Source: SZUA-1535 sp964594175 (GTDB lineage Archaea; Aenigmatarchaeota; Aenigmatarchaeia; Aenigmatarchaeales; SZUA-1535). From it: a stretch of DNA of 20,590 nucleotides. Where the stretch lies: NCBI GenBank assembly GCA_964594175.1, contig CAZQLM010000011.1, positions 1-20,590 of the forward strand. Direction: 5' to 3'. This document shows, in pieces, positions 14,382 to 20,485 of the stretch (positions are counted from its first letter, which is position 1; every line of letters begins with the position of its first letter). A program made the position numbers and the translations under genes. Below the pieces are notes generated by a model, which worked only from the letters and a program-made list of their open reading frames with translations, did not search any database and had not been told where the DNA came from.

Positions 14382-15374
14382 GTGAAGGTGCTTTACAACG
14401 CTAGGGAAAATACCGTTAGGTTGAAAATCGAATCACCTGAGGAGCTCGTATTTTTAAAAAGTTTTATCTCTCCAGGCTCTTTGGTAAAAGCTCAAACAAT
14501 GCGCTCCAAAGAAATAATAAGAGACGGAAAAAAGGTAAAAGTAGGAAAGGAAAAAATTATTGTTACAATAAGCGTTGAAAAGGTAGAGCTAAAACAAGAT
14601 ACCTTGAAGCTTTTAGGAAAAATAGTTGAAAGCTCTTCTGAAGCTAGCGGATATCACTCGCTTTCCGTAACCGTTGGTTCTGATATAACAGTGAAAAAAG
14701 AGTGGCAAAAATGGGAAATAGAAAAATTAAGAAAACTAGCAAAACCAGCTGAAAGGATTTTGGCTTGTGTACTCGATGAAAGAGAAGCTTATGTATATAT
14801 TATCGGTGAAAGTGTAGAGGAAAAAGCGAGAATTTTTTCTCAATATTCCAAATTTTCCGATTTCTCTATTAAAGCAAAATATTTTTCAGAGATTTTTTCT
14901 AAGTTAAATGAATGGAAAGGCAAAATAATTATCGCTGGTCCAGGATTTGTTAAAGATGAGCTAAAAGAATTTCTAAAGGAAAAGGGTTTTGAAATGAACA
15001 GGGTGTTCATCGATTCCGTCTCGCACACGGGCTTGGCTGGAGTAAACGAGCTTTTGAAAAGGAAAATTTTGGAAAAAATTGCGAAAGAAAGCAGAATTTC
15101 TAAAGAAACGAAAATTGTGGAAAAATTTTTCGAAGAACTTGCAAAAAACGGTTTGGTTGTTTACGGAGAAGAAGAGGTTAGGAAAGCACTTGATTTAGGA
15201 GCTCTGGAAAAAATTTTAGTAAGCATAAAACTTTTAGAAAAATACACAGATATTTTGGAAAAAGCCGAAAAGCTGAAAACAGAGGTTATTTTAATCTCTT
15301 CTTCCCATCCTGCGGGAGAAAAGTTTTATCATTTTTGCGGTATAGCGGGATTTTTAAGGTATAAAATCGAATGA
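14382..15374 (+). CDS. pelA: aPelota (Dom34-like) mRNA surveillance protein
   Basis: A 330-residue Pelota/Dom34 homologue. With aEF1A and aABCE1 these proteins enter stalled ribosomes and release or recycle them; in archaea aPelota also serves as partner of aEF1A in no-go decay. The GTG at 14382 (VKVLYNARENTVRLKIESPEEL) aligns with the usual MKIL start, and a TATA box lies 27 bp upstream; the upstream in-frame extension of 33 codons lies in the divergent gene. Domain A: PGSLVKAQTMRSKEI...KIIVTISVEKVEL (1-120). Domain B: ILACVLDEREAYVYIIGE onward. Domain C ends with VILISSSHPAGEKFYHFCGIAGFLRYKIE, the family hallmark. Length is normal for archaea. Confidence 0.95.
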   Translation: MKVLYNARENTVRLKIESPEELVFLKSFISPGSLVKAQTMRSKEIIRDGKKVKVGKEKIIVTISVEKVELKQDTLKLLGKIVESSSEASGYHSLSVTVGSDITVKKEWQKWEIEKLRKLAKPAERILACVLDEREAYVYIIGESVEEKARIFSQYSKFSDFSIKAKYFSEIFSKLNEWKGKIIIAGPGFVKDELKEFLKEKGFEMNRVFIDSVSHTGLAGVNELLKRKILEKIAKESRISKETKIVEKFFEELAKNGLVVYGEEEVRKALDLGALEKILVSIKLLEKYTDILEKAEKLKTEVILISSSHPAGEKFYHFCGIAGFLRYKIE

Positions 15375-15381
15375 ATAAAAA

Positions 15382-15861
15382 CTAAAATTTCCCGGCCACT
15401 ATTACAAAATCCCATTCTTTTTCTGTCTTTACAAGAAATTCATTTACTGTTTTTAACTCCATATCTTTCACAATTTTTCTCAGCCAGTTTGCACGCTCTT
15501 TGAAATTTTGCTTATAACAAAACACAGAAATAATGAGTTTTCCTCCTTGTTTCATAACCCTTTTAATTTCCTTATGATTTTTCAGAAGGTGTGCAGTATC
15601 TATGCAAAAAACAAAATCAAAGCTCCCGCTTTTAAATGGTAAAGCATCTCCAGAAGCTTTTACTTTATATTCTGCTTTAGTTTTTCTGAGATAATTTTCG
15701 TTGACATCCAGAGCTATTGCATTGACAAAATATTCCAGTGCTCCAAAGCCAGAGCCAATATCGAGAATCCTTCCATTTGGTTTAATTTTCTCTAAAATCT
15801 GCTTTATTTTTTCTTTTTGCGTTTCCTTGAGCCATTTTTCGTAAATCTGCACAAAGAACAT
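15382..15861 (-). CDS. Class I SAM-dependent methyltransferase
   Basis: A short 159-residue Rossmann-fold methyltransferase. Motif I is RILDIGSGFG (31-40), which binds S-adenosylmethionine; the acidic ribose ligand follows in IALDVNENYL (49-58), and GDALPFKSGSFDFVFCID (71-88) covers motifs II-III, as in small-molecule (Methyltransf_11 type) enzymes. MKQGGKLIISVF corresponds to the later strand. The C-terminus is short, so the substrate-capping region is minimal. The substrate cannot be predicted. It converges with pelota (8 bp between stop codons) and diverges from the 15900 gene across a 38-bp promoter. Confidence 0.88.
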   Translation of the reverse strand: MFFVQIYEKWLKETQKEKIKQILEKIKPNGRILDIGSGFGALEYFVNAIALDVNENYLRKTKAEYKVKASGDALPFKSGSFDFVFCIDTAHLLKNHKEIKRVMKQGGKLIISVFCYKQNFKERANWLRKIVKDMELKTVNEFLVKTEKEWDFVIVAGKF

Positions 15862-15899
15862 AATGAAACTTATTAAGATTTTGATAGATATATTTCTCC
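15862..15899. promoter_or_regulatory. Interlocked divergent promoter, 38 bp
   Basis: CTTATTAAG at 15869-15877 is centred 27 bp upstream of the ATG at 15900. GATATATTT around 15886-15894 (AAATATATC on the minus strand) is centred about 28 bp upstream of the ATG at 15861. This is the same arrangement as at 14348-14381. Confidence 0.5.
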
Positions 15900-16337
15900 A
15901 TGAAATACGAAGTGTTTAGAAAAAAATACTCGAAAATTCCTTCGCTTGAATGGATGAAAAAGAATTTTGAAGTTGAAGAAAACAATGTCGAAGATGTTAT
16001 AAAAGCTGTTGATAGCAAGTTGAAAAAAGTTGTAGATTATCTTGAGGCCTTGCTTTTAGGCGAATCCTATAAAACTTTTGTTGAGCGCTCTTTTCTTTCG
16101 GAAAAGGATAAGGAAATTGTTTCTAAGCTTTATCGCGAGTTGCAAATTTTGCTTAATGAAGAATTTCTTATAACAATAGAAGCTAATGAAAGAAAGAAAG
16201 CGGAGTGGTTGCTTAAGGTAAAAAACTTTTGGGAAGACAAAAGAAGGGAAATTTGCAGAATTCTTGAAAAGACAATAGAAGGATGGAGAAAAAGAAAGGA
16301 AAAAATAGAAAAGAGAGAAACAAGATATCACTGGTAA
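15900..16337 (+). CDS. Unknown all-helical protein
   Basis: A 145-residue, highly charged, helical protein of unknown family. It begins MKYEVFRKKYSKIPSLEWMKKNF, continues with a helical core (VEDVIKAVDSKLKKVVDYLEALLLG, KEIVSKLYRELQILLNEEFL), and ends in a lysine/arginine-rich helix (RREICRILEKTIEGWRKRKEKIEKR). There are no membrane segments or metal motifs. The predicted TATA box 27 bp upstream supports the start. The next feature, 75 bp downstream, is the convergent 3' end of tRNA-Ala. A role in nucleic-acid or ribosome binding is possible from the basic tail but not demonstrated. Confidence 0.65.
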   Translation: MKYEVFRKKYSKIPSLEWMKKNFEVEENNVEDVIKAVDSKLKKVVDYLEALLLGESYKTFVERSFLSEKDKEIVSKLYRELQILLNEEFLITIEANERKKAEWLLKVKNFWEDKRREICRILEKTIEGWRKRKEKIEKRETRYHW

Positions 16338-16412
16338 TAAACTTTTAAATTTAAGAAATTTTTGCACCGGGCCTTTGATCAGTTATTTCAATAAATTCAA
16401 AGTGGAAAAGGA

Positions 16413-16487
16413 TGGTGGACCCGCCGGGATTTGAACCCGGGACCTCTGGCTTGCCGAGCCAGCGTGCTTCCGCTACACCACGGGCCC
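16413..16487 (-). tRNA. tRNA-Ala(GGC), CCA encoded
   Basis: Read on the minus strand: acceptor GGGCCCG pairs with CGGGTCC, giving the G3-U70 wobble pair that is the alanine identity element. The D arm is GTG-TAGCGGAAG-CAC, the anticodon stem CTGGC/GCCAG, and the loop TCGGCAA with anticodon GGC. The variable loop is AGGTC and the T arm CCGGG-TTCAAAT-CCCGG. The discriminator is A, followed by an encoded CCA (16413-16415 on the plus strand). It has no intron. Position 33 is C rather than the nearly universal U. Its promoter is shared with the divergent NAD kinase gene. Confidence 0.96.
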
Positions 16488-16526
16488 AGGAATATATTTA
16501 AGGATTTTTCTCACATATTTAAATTT
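16488..16526. promoter_or_regulatory. Interlocked divergent promoter of tRNA-Ala and the NAD kinase-like gene
   Basis: ATATATTTA at 16492-16500 is centred about 31 bp upstream of the NAD kinase ATG at 16527. ATTTAAAT at 16517-16524 is centred about 33 bp upstream of the tRNA-Ala first base at 16487. The two boxes share only 39 bp. Confidence 0.5.
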
Positions 16527-17543
16527 ATGCGCATATGCTTGGTTTCGGAGAGCGATGAGCTTTCAATGAAGGCAAGTGAAAAAATAGTTGAAATGCTTTT
16601 TCAGAAAGAATTTGATGTATTTGCAGATAAATATTCGAATTTTTTGAAAACAAAAATAAAAGCAGTTGAAAATTTTAAAAAAGGCGTAATAATTGTTGTG
16701 GGATACGATAGAACTATTTTGAGAACTATCGGAAGATTGGAAAGAGAAATACCTGTTCTCGGAATAAGTGTTGGCGAAGAAAGCTTTTTGGCGGAAATAG
16801 ACGCTTTACAAGCCAAACGAGCTTTCTCAAGACTTAAATCTGGACATTACTTTCTCGAAAAAAGAAAAAGAATTGTAGCTAAAACTGATGGCGAGCGTAC
16901 ACCTCCAGCTTTAAATGAAATCGCTATATTCTCAACGAAAACAGCCACCCTTATCAGCTATACGTTACGTGTTGATAGTGAGTTTGTATGGAAGGATTCT
17001 GCAGATGGTATTTTAATTTCTACTCCTACTGGCTCTACCGGCTATTCTCTATCCGTAGGGGGGCCAATCCTTTTGCAAACCTCTGAGTCTTTTGTAATAA
17101 CTCCTGTTGCCTCAGTTTCAAGAAATGTAAAACCTTTAGTAGTGTCTCAAAAAAGTACTATTTCAGTTTCTGATTTATCTTCCCGCTACGGAATAGAAGT
17201 AGTTGTAGACGGGTACTACAGGAAGAAAGCCGAGGAGGAAATAATTGTTAAGGCACATAAAAAAGATGCTGTGTTTGTGAGATTCGAAAAAGATTTTCAT
17301 ACTAAACAGGCAAGCAAAATCGCAAAGGAAAATATAGTGAAATATCTCCCACCGAGTGCGAAATACATTTTAAAGCTTTTACAGTACGAGAAATCCATGA
17401 CGCAAAAGGAATTAATAGAAGAATCCATGCTTCCAGCAAGAACAGTTAGGCATGCTCTTGAGATTCTGCTGAAAAACGGGTTAGTGAAAAAGAGAACTTC
17501 TTTGAGAGATGCTAGGCAAGATATTTATGTTGTAACTGGATAA
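16527..17543 (+). CDS. nadK: NAD kinase-family protein fused to a C-terminal winged-helix domain
   Basis: A 338-residue protein. Residues 1-265 match the NAD kinase fold (ATP + NAD to NADP): LNEIAIF (129-135), and SADGILISTPTGSTGYSLSVGGPI (158-181), the nucleotide-binding signature with Asp160 kept. The GGDGT motif is altered to GYDRT (59-63); the Asp remains but two glycines are lost. The usual NxGxLGFL is GISVGEESFLAEI. Residues 275-338 are an extra domain: PPSAKYILKLLQYEKSMTQKELIEE, a turn, ARTVRHALEILLKNGLVKKR, then a basic wing, as in MarR/ArsR-like winged helices. ATG 16527 is chosen because a TATA box lies 31 bp upstream and the longer frame runs into tRNA-Ala. It lies directly before the NAD salvage operon. 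Confidence 0.88.
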   Translation: MRICLVSESDELSMKASEKIVEMLFQKEFDVFADKYSNFLKTKIKAVENFKKGVIIVVGYDRTILRTIGRLEREIPVLGISVGEESFLAEIDALQAKRAFSRLKSGHYFLEKRKRIVAKTDGERTPPALNEIAIFSTKTATLISYTLRVDSEFVWKDSADGILISTPTGSTGYSLSVGGPILLQTSESFVITPVASVSRNVKPLVVSQKSTISVSDLSSRYGIEVVVDGYYRKKAEEEIIVKAHKKDAVFVRFEKDFHTKQASKIAKENIVKYLPPSAKYILKLLQYEKSMTQKELIEESMLPARTVRHALEILLKNGLVKKRTSLRDARQDIYVVTG

Positions 17544-17566
17544 AAGCATAATTTTCCTTTACTTTG

Positions 17567-17577
17567 GCAAATTTTGC
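17567..17577. promoter_or_regulatory. Inverted repeat 1, candidate operator
   Basis: GCAAA-T-TTTGC is a perfect 5-bp inverted repeat with one central base (within TTGGCAAATTTTGCAC), located 24 bp after the NAD kinase-like stop and upstream of pncB. It shares GGCAAATT with repeat 2. Confidence 0.45.
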
Positions 17578-17596
17578 ACTGAGAAAAATTCTGGGA

Positions 17597-17609
17597 AGGC
17601 AAATTGCCT
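17597..17609. promoter_or_regulatory. Inverted repeat 2, candidate operator
   Basis: AGGCAA-A-TTGCCT is a perfect 6-bp inverted repeat with one central base. Its centre is 31 bp from that of repeat 1, about three helical turns, so both sites face the same side of DNA. It lies about 20-30 bp upstream of the pncB TATA region. Confidence 0.5.
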
Positions 17610-17622
17610 CAAACGAATTTGG

Positions 17623-17636
17623 AATAAATTAAAAAT
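17623..17636 (+). promoter_or_regulatory. Probable TATA region of the pncB operon
   Basis: AATAAATTAAAAAT lies about 22 bp upstream of the pncB ATG at 17652. The exact box is uncertain because the tract is uniformly AT-rich. Confidence 0.35.
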
Positions 17637-17651
17637 ACGTATTATTTCCTC

Positions 17652-18965
17652 ATGAAAAGAGAAATTATAGATTTCAGGCGAGAATTTCAAGCAACAGATT
17701 ACTATTTATTCAAAGCAGCAGATCTTTACCACAAATATGGTAAAGATTCAATTGTTAGCTTTGAAGTATTTACGAGAAAATTACCGGAAAACTACACTTA
17801 TCTTCTTGCAGCGGGACTAGAACAGGTACTTGAAGTTTTTGAAAAGGCTTCAAAAGAGAATCCTTTCACCAATGAATATTTAGAATGGTTAAAAAAACAG
17901 GAAAGCTTCGACAGCGATTTTATGAGATATTTAGAAGAATTCAAATTTTGTGGAAATGTTTATGCAGTTCCAGAGGGAACTGTATTCTTTGCTCACGAGC
18001 CGCTATTAAGAGTTGAGGCAAATCCAGTTGAAGCCCAGATAGCAGAAACCTTTGTTTTACGCCTGCTTAAATATCAAACCAATATCGCAACAAAAGCTTC
18101 AAGAATTGTGAAAGCCGCAAAGGGAATTGCAGTAATAGATTTTTCTGCAAGAGGTGCGAACAATGCAGAAACTTCAGTCTTGACAACAAGAGCAAGCTAC
18201 ATAGGAGGTTGTACCGCTACTTCGAATAACTTAGCAAGCTTTTATCTTGAAATACCAGTTACTGGAACAATGCCGCATGCGCTTATTCAATTTTTTGGAA
18301 GTGATGCAAAAGCGTTTGAGATATATGAAGAAAGCTTCCCTAATCAAATAGCACTAGTTGACACTTTTGATATAGAAAGAGGGGTGAAAGAAGCTGCAAA
18401 GAGAAAGTTTGCAGCGATAAGGTTGGACAGCGGAGGAAAAAATGCTGTAAAATTTGCTAAAGCTTTGCTCAAAGAACTTGGAAAAAATGATGTAAAAATA
18501 GTCTATAGCGGTGATCTCGACGAGAATGTAATAGAAGACATGCTGAAAGATCCTGAAGTAAGAGTGCATGCTTTCGGTGTAGGAAGAAAAATGGCTTCGC
18601 CACAAGAAAGATTAGACTTTGTATATAAGCTGAAAAAAGTTGAAAGAAACGGAGAAATAAGATATGTAACGAAATTCAGCAAGGGTAAGGGATATTATCC
18701 TGGTGATTTGCAGGTATGGAGATATGAGAAAAACGGAAAGTTTGAAAAAGACGTAATTTCACTCTGGGAAGAAAAGCTTGATGGAAAACCTCTTCTGAAA
18801 ATGTATATGAAAAAAGGTAAACTCGTAGAAGAATTGCCAAGCCTACAGGAAATAAGAAATTACGCTAAAGAACAGCTTGAAAAGTTGAAAGAAGGGGAGT
18901 ATCCCGTGCTTCCTACTTCATGTTTGCAAAAAACTCTCGAAAAGTTGAAAATGGTGGTGATATGA
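17652..18965 (+). CDS. pncB: Nicotinate phosphoribosyltransferase
   Basis: A 437-residue NAPRTase that makes nicotinic acid mononucleotide from nicotinate and PRPP, usually driven by ATP. Typical features are the N-terminal DFRREFQATDYYLFKAADLY, the FSARGANN region (164-171), PVTGTMPHALIQFFGSD (202-218, with His209 the likely phosphorylated histidine), LVDTFD (235-240) and RLDSGG (257-262). The C-terminal region has the extended NAPRTase tail with no zinc cysteines. Length is normal for the archaeal form. A bicistronic link is clear: its TGA overlaps the next ATG (ATGA). Two candidate operators and a TATA region lie in the 108-bp gap after the NAD kinase-like gene. Confidence 0.95.
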   Translation: MKREIIDFRREFQATDYYLFKAADLYHKYGKDSIVSFEVFTRKLPENYTYLLAAGLEQVLEVFEKASKENPFTNEYLEWLKKQESFDSDFMRYLEEFKFCGNVYAVPEGTVFFAHEPLLRVEANPVEAQIAETFVLRLLKYQTNIATKASRIVKAAKGIAVIDFSARGANNAETSVLTTRASYIGGCTATSNNLASFYLEIPVTGTMPHALIQFFGSDAKAFEIYEESFPNQIALVDTFDIERGVKEAAKRKFAAIRLDSGGKNAVKFAKALLKELGKNDVKIVYSGDLDENVIEDMLKDPEVRVHAFGVGRKMASPQERLDFVYKLKKVERNGEIRYVTKFSKGKGYYPGDLQVWRYEKNGKFEKDVISLWEEKLDGKPLLKMYMKKGKLVEELPSLQEIRNYAKEQLEKLKEGEYPVLPTSCLQKTLEKLKMVVI

Positions 18966-19408
18966 AACCAGAAGAATATGTTACCTGGCTTGAAAGAAAT
19001 GGTAAAAAAATTCCTGAAGAAAACAAAAAGAAAATGCTGGAAGCGATGAAAAAATATGGAGATAACCATTGGTGGGACCCTGATTATCCTATTGAACTAG
19101 CCGCATACTATCAGCTCAAAGAAAAAACCCTCATAATCGATTTTGGTAGGTTTCATGAAGGTACAGAAAAACTGCTCGGCAGACCTGTGTGGACACATGA
19201 ATTCGCTTTGAATTACAACGGTTTGCTCAAGGAGGCAGAAGAAGCGTTTGAGAGGTTGATGAAAGGTGAGAGTTTAGAAAGAGACCCTAAATACGTTGCA
19301 GCCAAAGTCAGGGAGAGCATAGAGCTCTTGCTGAAATTTGCAAAAAAACACAACAAACCAGTGATTCTGATAGAGTACGAGAGTAAAGATGATCAACAAA
19401 CTCCTTAA
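18962..19408 (+). CDS. Unknown protein inside the NAD salvage operon
   Basis: A 148-residue protein between pncB and the nicotinamidase gene. The ATG at 18962 overlaps the pncB stop (ATGA) and has GGTGGTGAT just before it, so translation is coupled; a longer in-frame start inside pncB is less likely. Recognisable patches are YGDNHWWDPDYPIELAAYYQL (32-52), KTLIIDFGRFHEGTEKLLGRPVWTHEFA (55-82) and NKPVILIEYES (131-141). The His, Trp, Asp and Glu positions look like a conserved binding or catalytic surface. It has no membrane segment and no obvious similarity to a named family. Its fixed place between two salvage enzymes suggests a role in nicotinamide or nicotinate metabolism, or regulation of one of the enzymes. 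Confidence 0.8.
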   Translation: MKPEEYVTWLERNGKKIPEENKKKMLEAMKKYGDNHWWDPDYPIELAAYYQLKEKTLIIDFGRFHEGTEKLLGRPVWTHEFALNYNGLLKEAEEAFERLMKGESLERDPKYVAAKVRESIELLLKFAKKHNKPVILIEYESKDDQQTP

Positions 19409-19419
19409 GAGGTGTGTGT

Positions 19420-19983
19420 ATGAGAGCTTTGCTTGTAATAGATATGCTGAATGATTTTTGTAGGAAAAACGGAGCCTTGTATGTGCCGCAGGCAGAGGAA
19501 ATAATACCAAGTATTGCAAAGCTTGTGGATACAGCGAGAGAAAATAAAGTTCCAGTAATTTATGCAAATGACTCGCATGAAGAAAATGATGAAGAGTTCA
19601 AGAAATGGCCAAGACATGCTGTGAAGGGTACATGGGGTGCAGAAGTTGTTGAAGAACTAACACCAAGAGAAGACGACATAGTAATCGAGAAGACTAGATA
19701 TGACGCATTTTACAAAACAGAACTGGATGATGTGCTAAAGAAACTCGAAGCGAGAAACCTCTACCTCACAGGAGTTGTTACCAATATATGCGTCTTAGCT
19801 ACAGGCTTAGCCGCAGCCATGCGAGGTTATCAAACGAAAGTCGTGAGAGAGTGTGTAAAAGATTTGCCAAGTGAGCTAGCAATTGACGATAATACCTATG
19901 CATTTGAAAGACAGTTTCCGCTCTTGGGTATAGAGGTGATTCCACTTGGTCAAGCTTTGAGAGAAATGAAGTATAGAAGGTGA
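19420..19983 (+). CDS. pncA: Nicotinamidase (isochorismatase-like hydrolase)
   Basis: A 187-residue PncA-type nicotinamidase that deaminates nicotinamide to nicotinate. The catalytic triad is visible: Asp8 in LLVIDMLNDF, Lys91 in VIEKTRYDAF and Cys124 in GVVTNICVLATGL. Metal ligands are Asp51 and His53 (NDSHEENDEEF) and His66 (WPRHAVKGTWGAE). TNIC with the preceding cis-peptide loop and the WPxHxVxGTxGAE stretch distinguish it from generic isochorismatases. The ATG at 19420 is chosen because GAGGTG (19409-19414) is a good ribosome binding site five bases upstream; a GTG two codons earlier is part of that region. It ends the operon, 11 bp after the unknown gene. Confidence 0.94.
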   Translation: MRALLVIDMLNDFCRKNGALYVPQAEEIIPSIAKLVDTARENKVPVIYANDSHEENDEEFKKWPRHAVKGTWGAEVVEELTPREDDIVIEKTRYDAFYKTELDDVLKKLEARNLYLTGVVTNICVLATGLAAAMRGYQTKVVRECVKDLPSELAIDDNTYAFERQFPLLGIEVIPLGQALREMKYRR

Positions 19984-19989
19984 AAAAAA

Positions 19990-20136
19990 TTGAACTGTCT
20001 TGACAAGTATTTGAGAGAGCACATAATTGGAAAAGAGAAAACCTTTGAAACTGCTCGAAGAGGGTGATAGTGTGAAAATCGAGAAAGGGAAACCGCTAGG
20101 CTCATAGTATTCGATGAAAAATGGTGGGAAAAATGA
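19990..20136 (+). pseudogene. Decayed small gene, possible Phd/YefM-type antitoxin remnant
   Basis: Fragments in different frames read NCLDKYLREHIIGKEK, then PLKLLEEGDSVKIEKGKPL, then RLIVFDEKWWEK and a stop. The pattern (SKYLRE...EEGDSVxIxKxGKPLARLI) resembles the N-terminal DNA-binding part of Phd/YefM antitoxins. Two frame changes are needed, near 20038-20042 and near 20098-20100, with about one missing codon at the second. The last codons overlap an ATG (ATGA at 20133-20136) as in toxin-antitoxin operons. The resemblance is weak and the call tentative. Confidence 0.35.
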
Positions 20137-20485
20137 GTGCGAAATTTAAGATAGAATTTTCCATAGATAAACTTGAAAGATTAAAGTATAACAGTTACGG
20201 TTAGAGAAGATCCTGAGATGAGCTCGTACATGAAGTTAAATTCATTTCGTCATTGTACTGTTTGGTTCTTTATAATCATGATAGAGAAAAGTTTGAAAGA
20301 GAAAGGAAGTATCAAGAGAGTAGATGGAAAGTAATAACACTCCCAGAAAAAAGGCACAAAGTTGAAAATCTTGATTTCGAAACTTTTAATGAGTTAGAAC
20401 TTGAATATCTTCATGGTTGTATTAGGAATTTTGAAAGCAGAAAAGTTTATTCTTTGTTGGAAAGAATTTTAAAAGAAAATTTAAA
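20133..20485 (+). pseudogene. Decayed gene remnant running up to tRNA-Val(UAC)
   Basis: After ATG 20133 the frame reads MSAKFKIEFSIDKLERLKYNSYG and stops. Neighbouring frames continue as ITVTVREDPEM and then DELVHEVKFISSLYCLVLYNHDREKF...RWKVITLPEKRHKVENLDFETFNELELEYLHGC. The last frame stays open from about 20220 into the tRNA gene (stop at 20523-20525), so its natural end has probably been lost. At least two frameshifts are needed. No family is recognised; the position after a possible antitoxin remnant would fit a toxin, but there is no motif to show it. A short functional protein from an internal TTG or ATG cannot be excluded. Confidence 0.4.
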
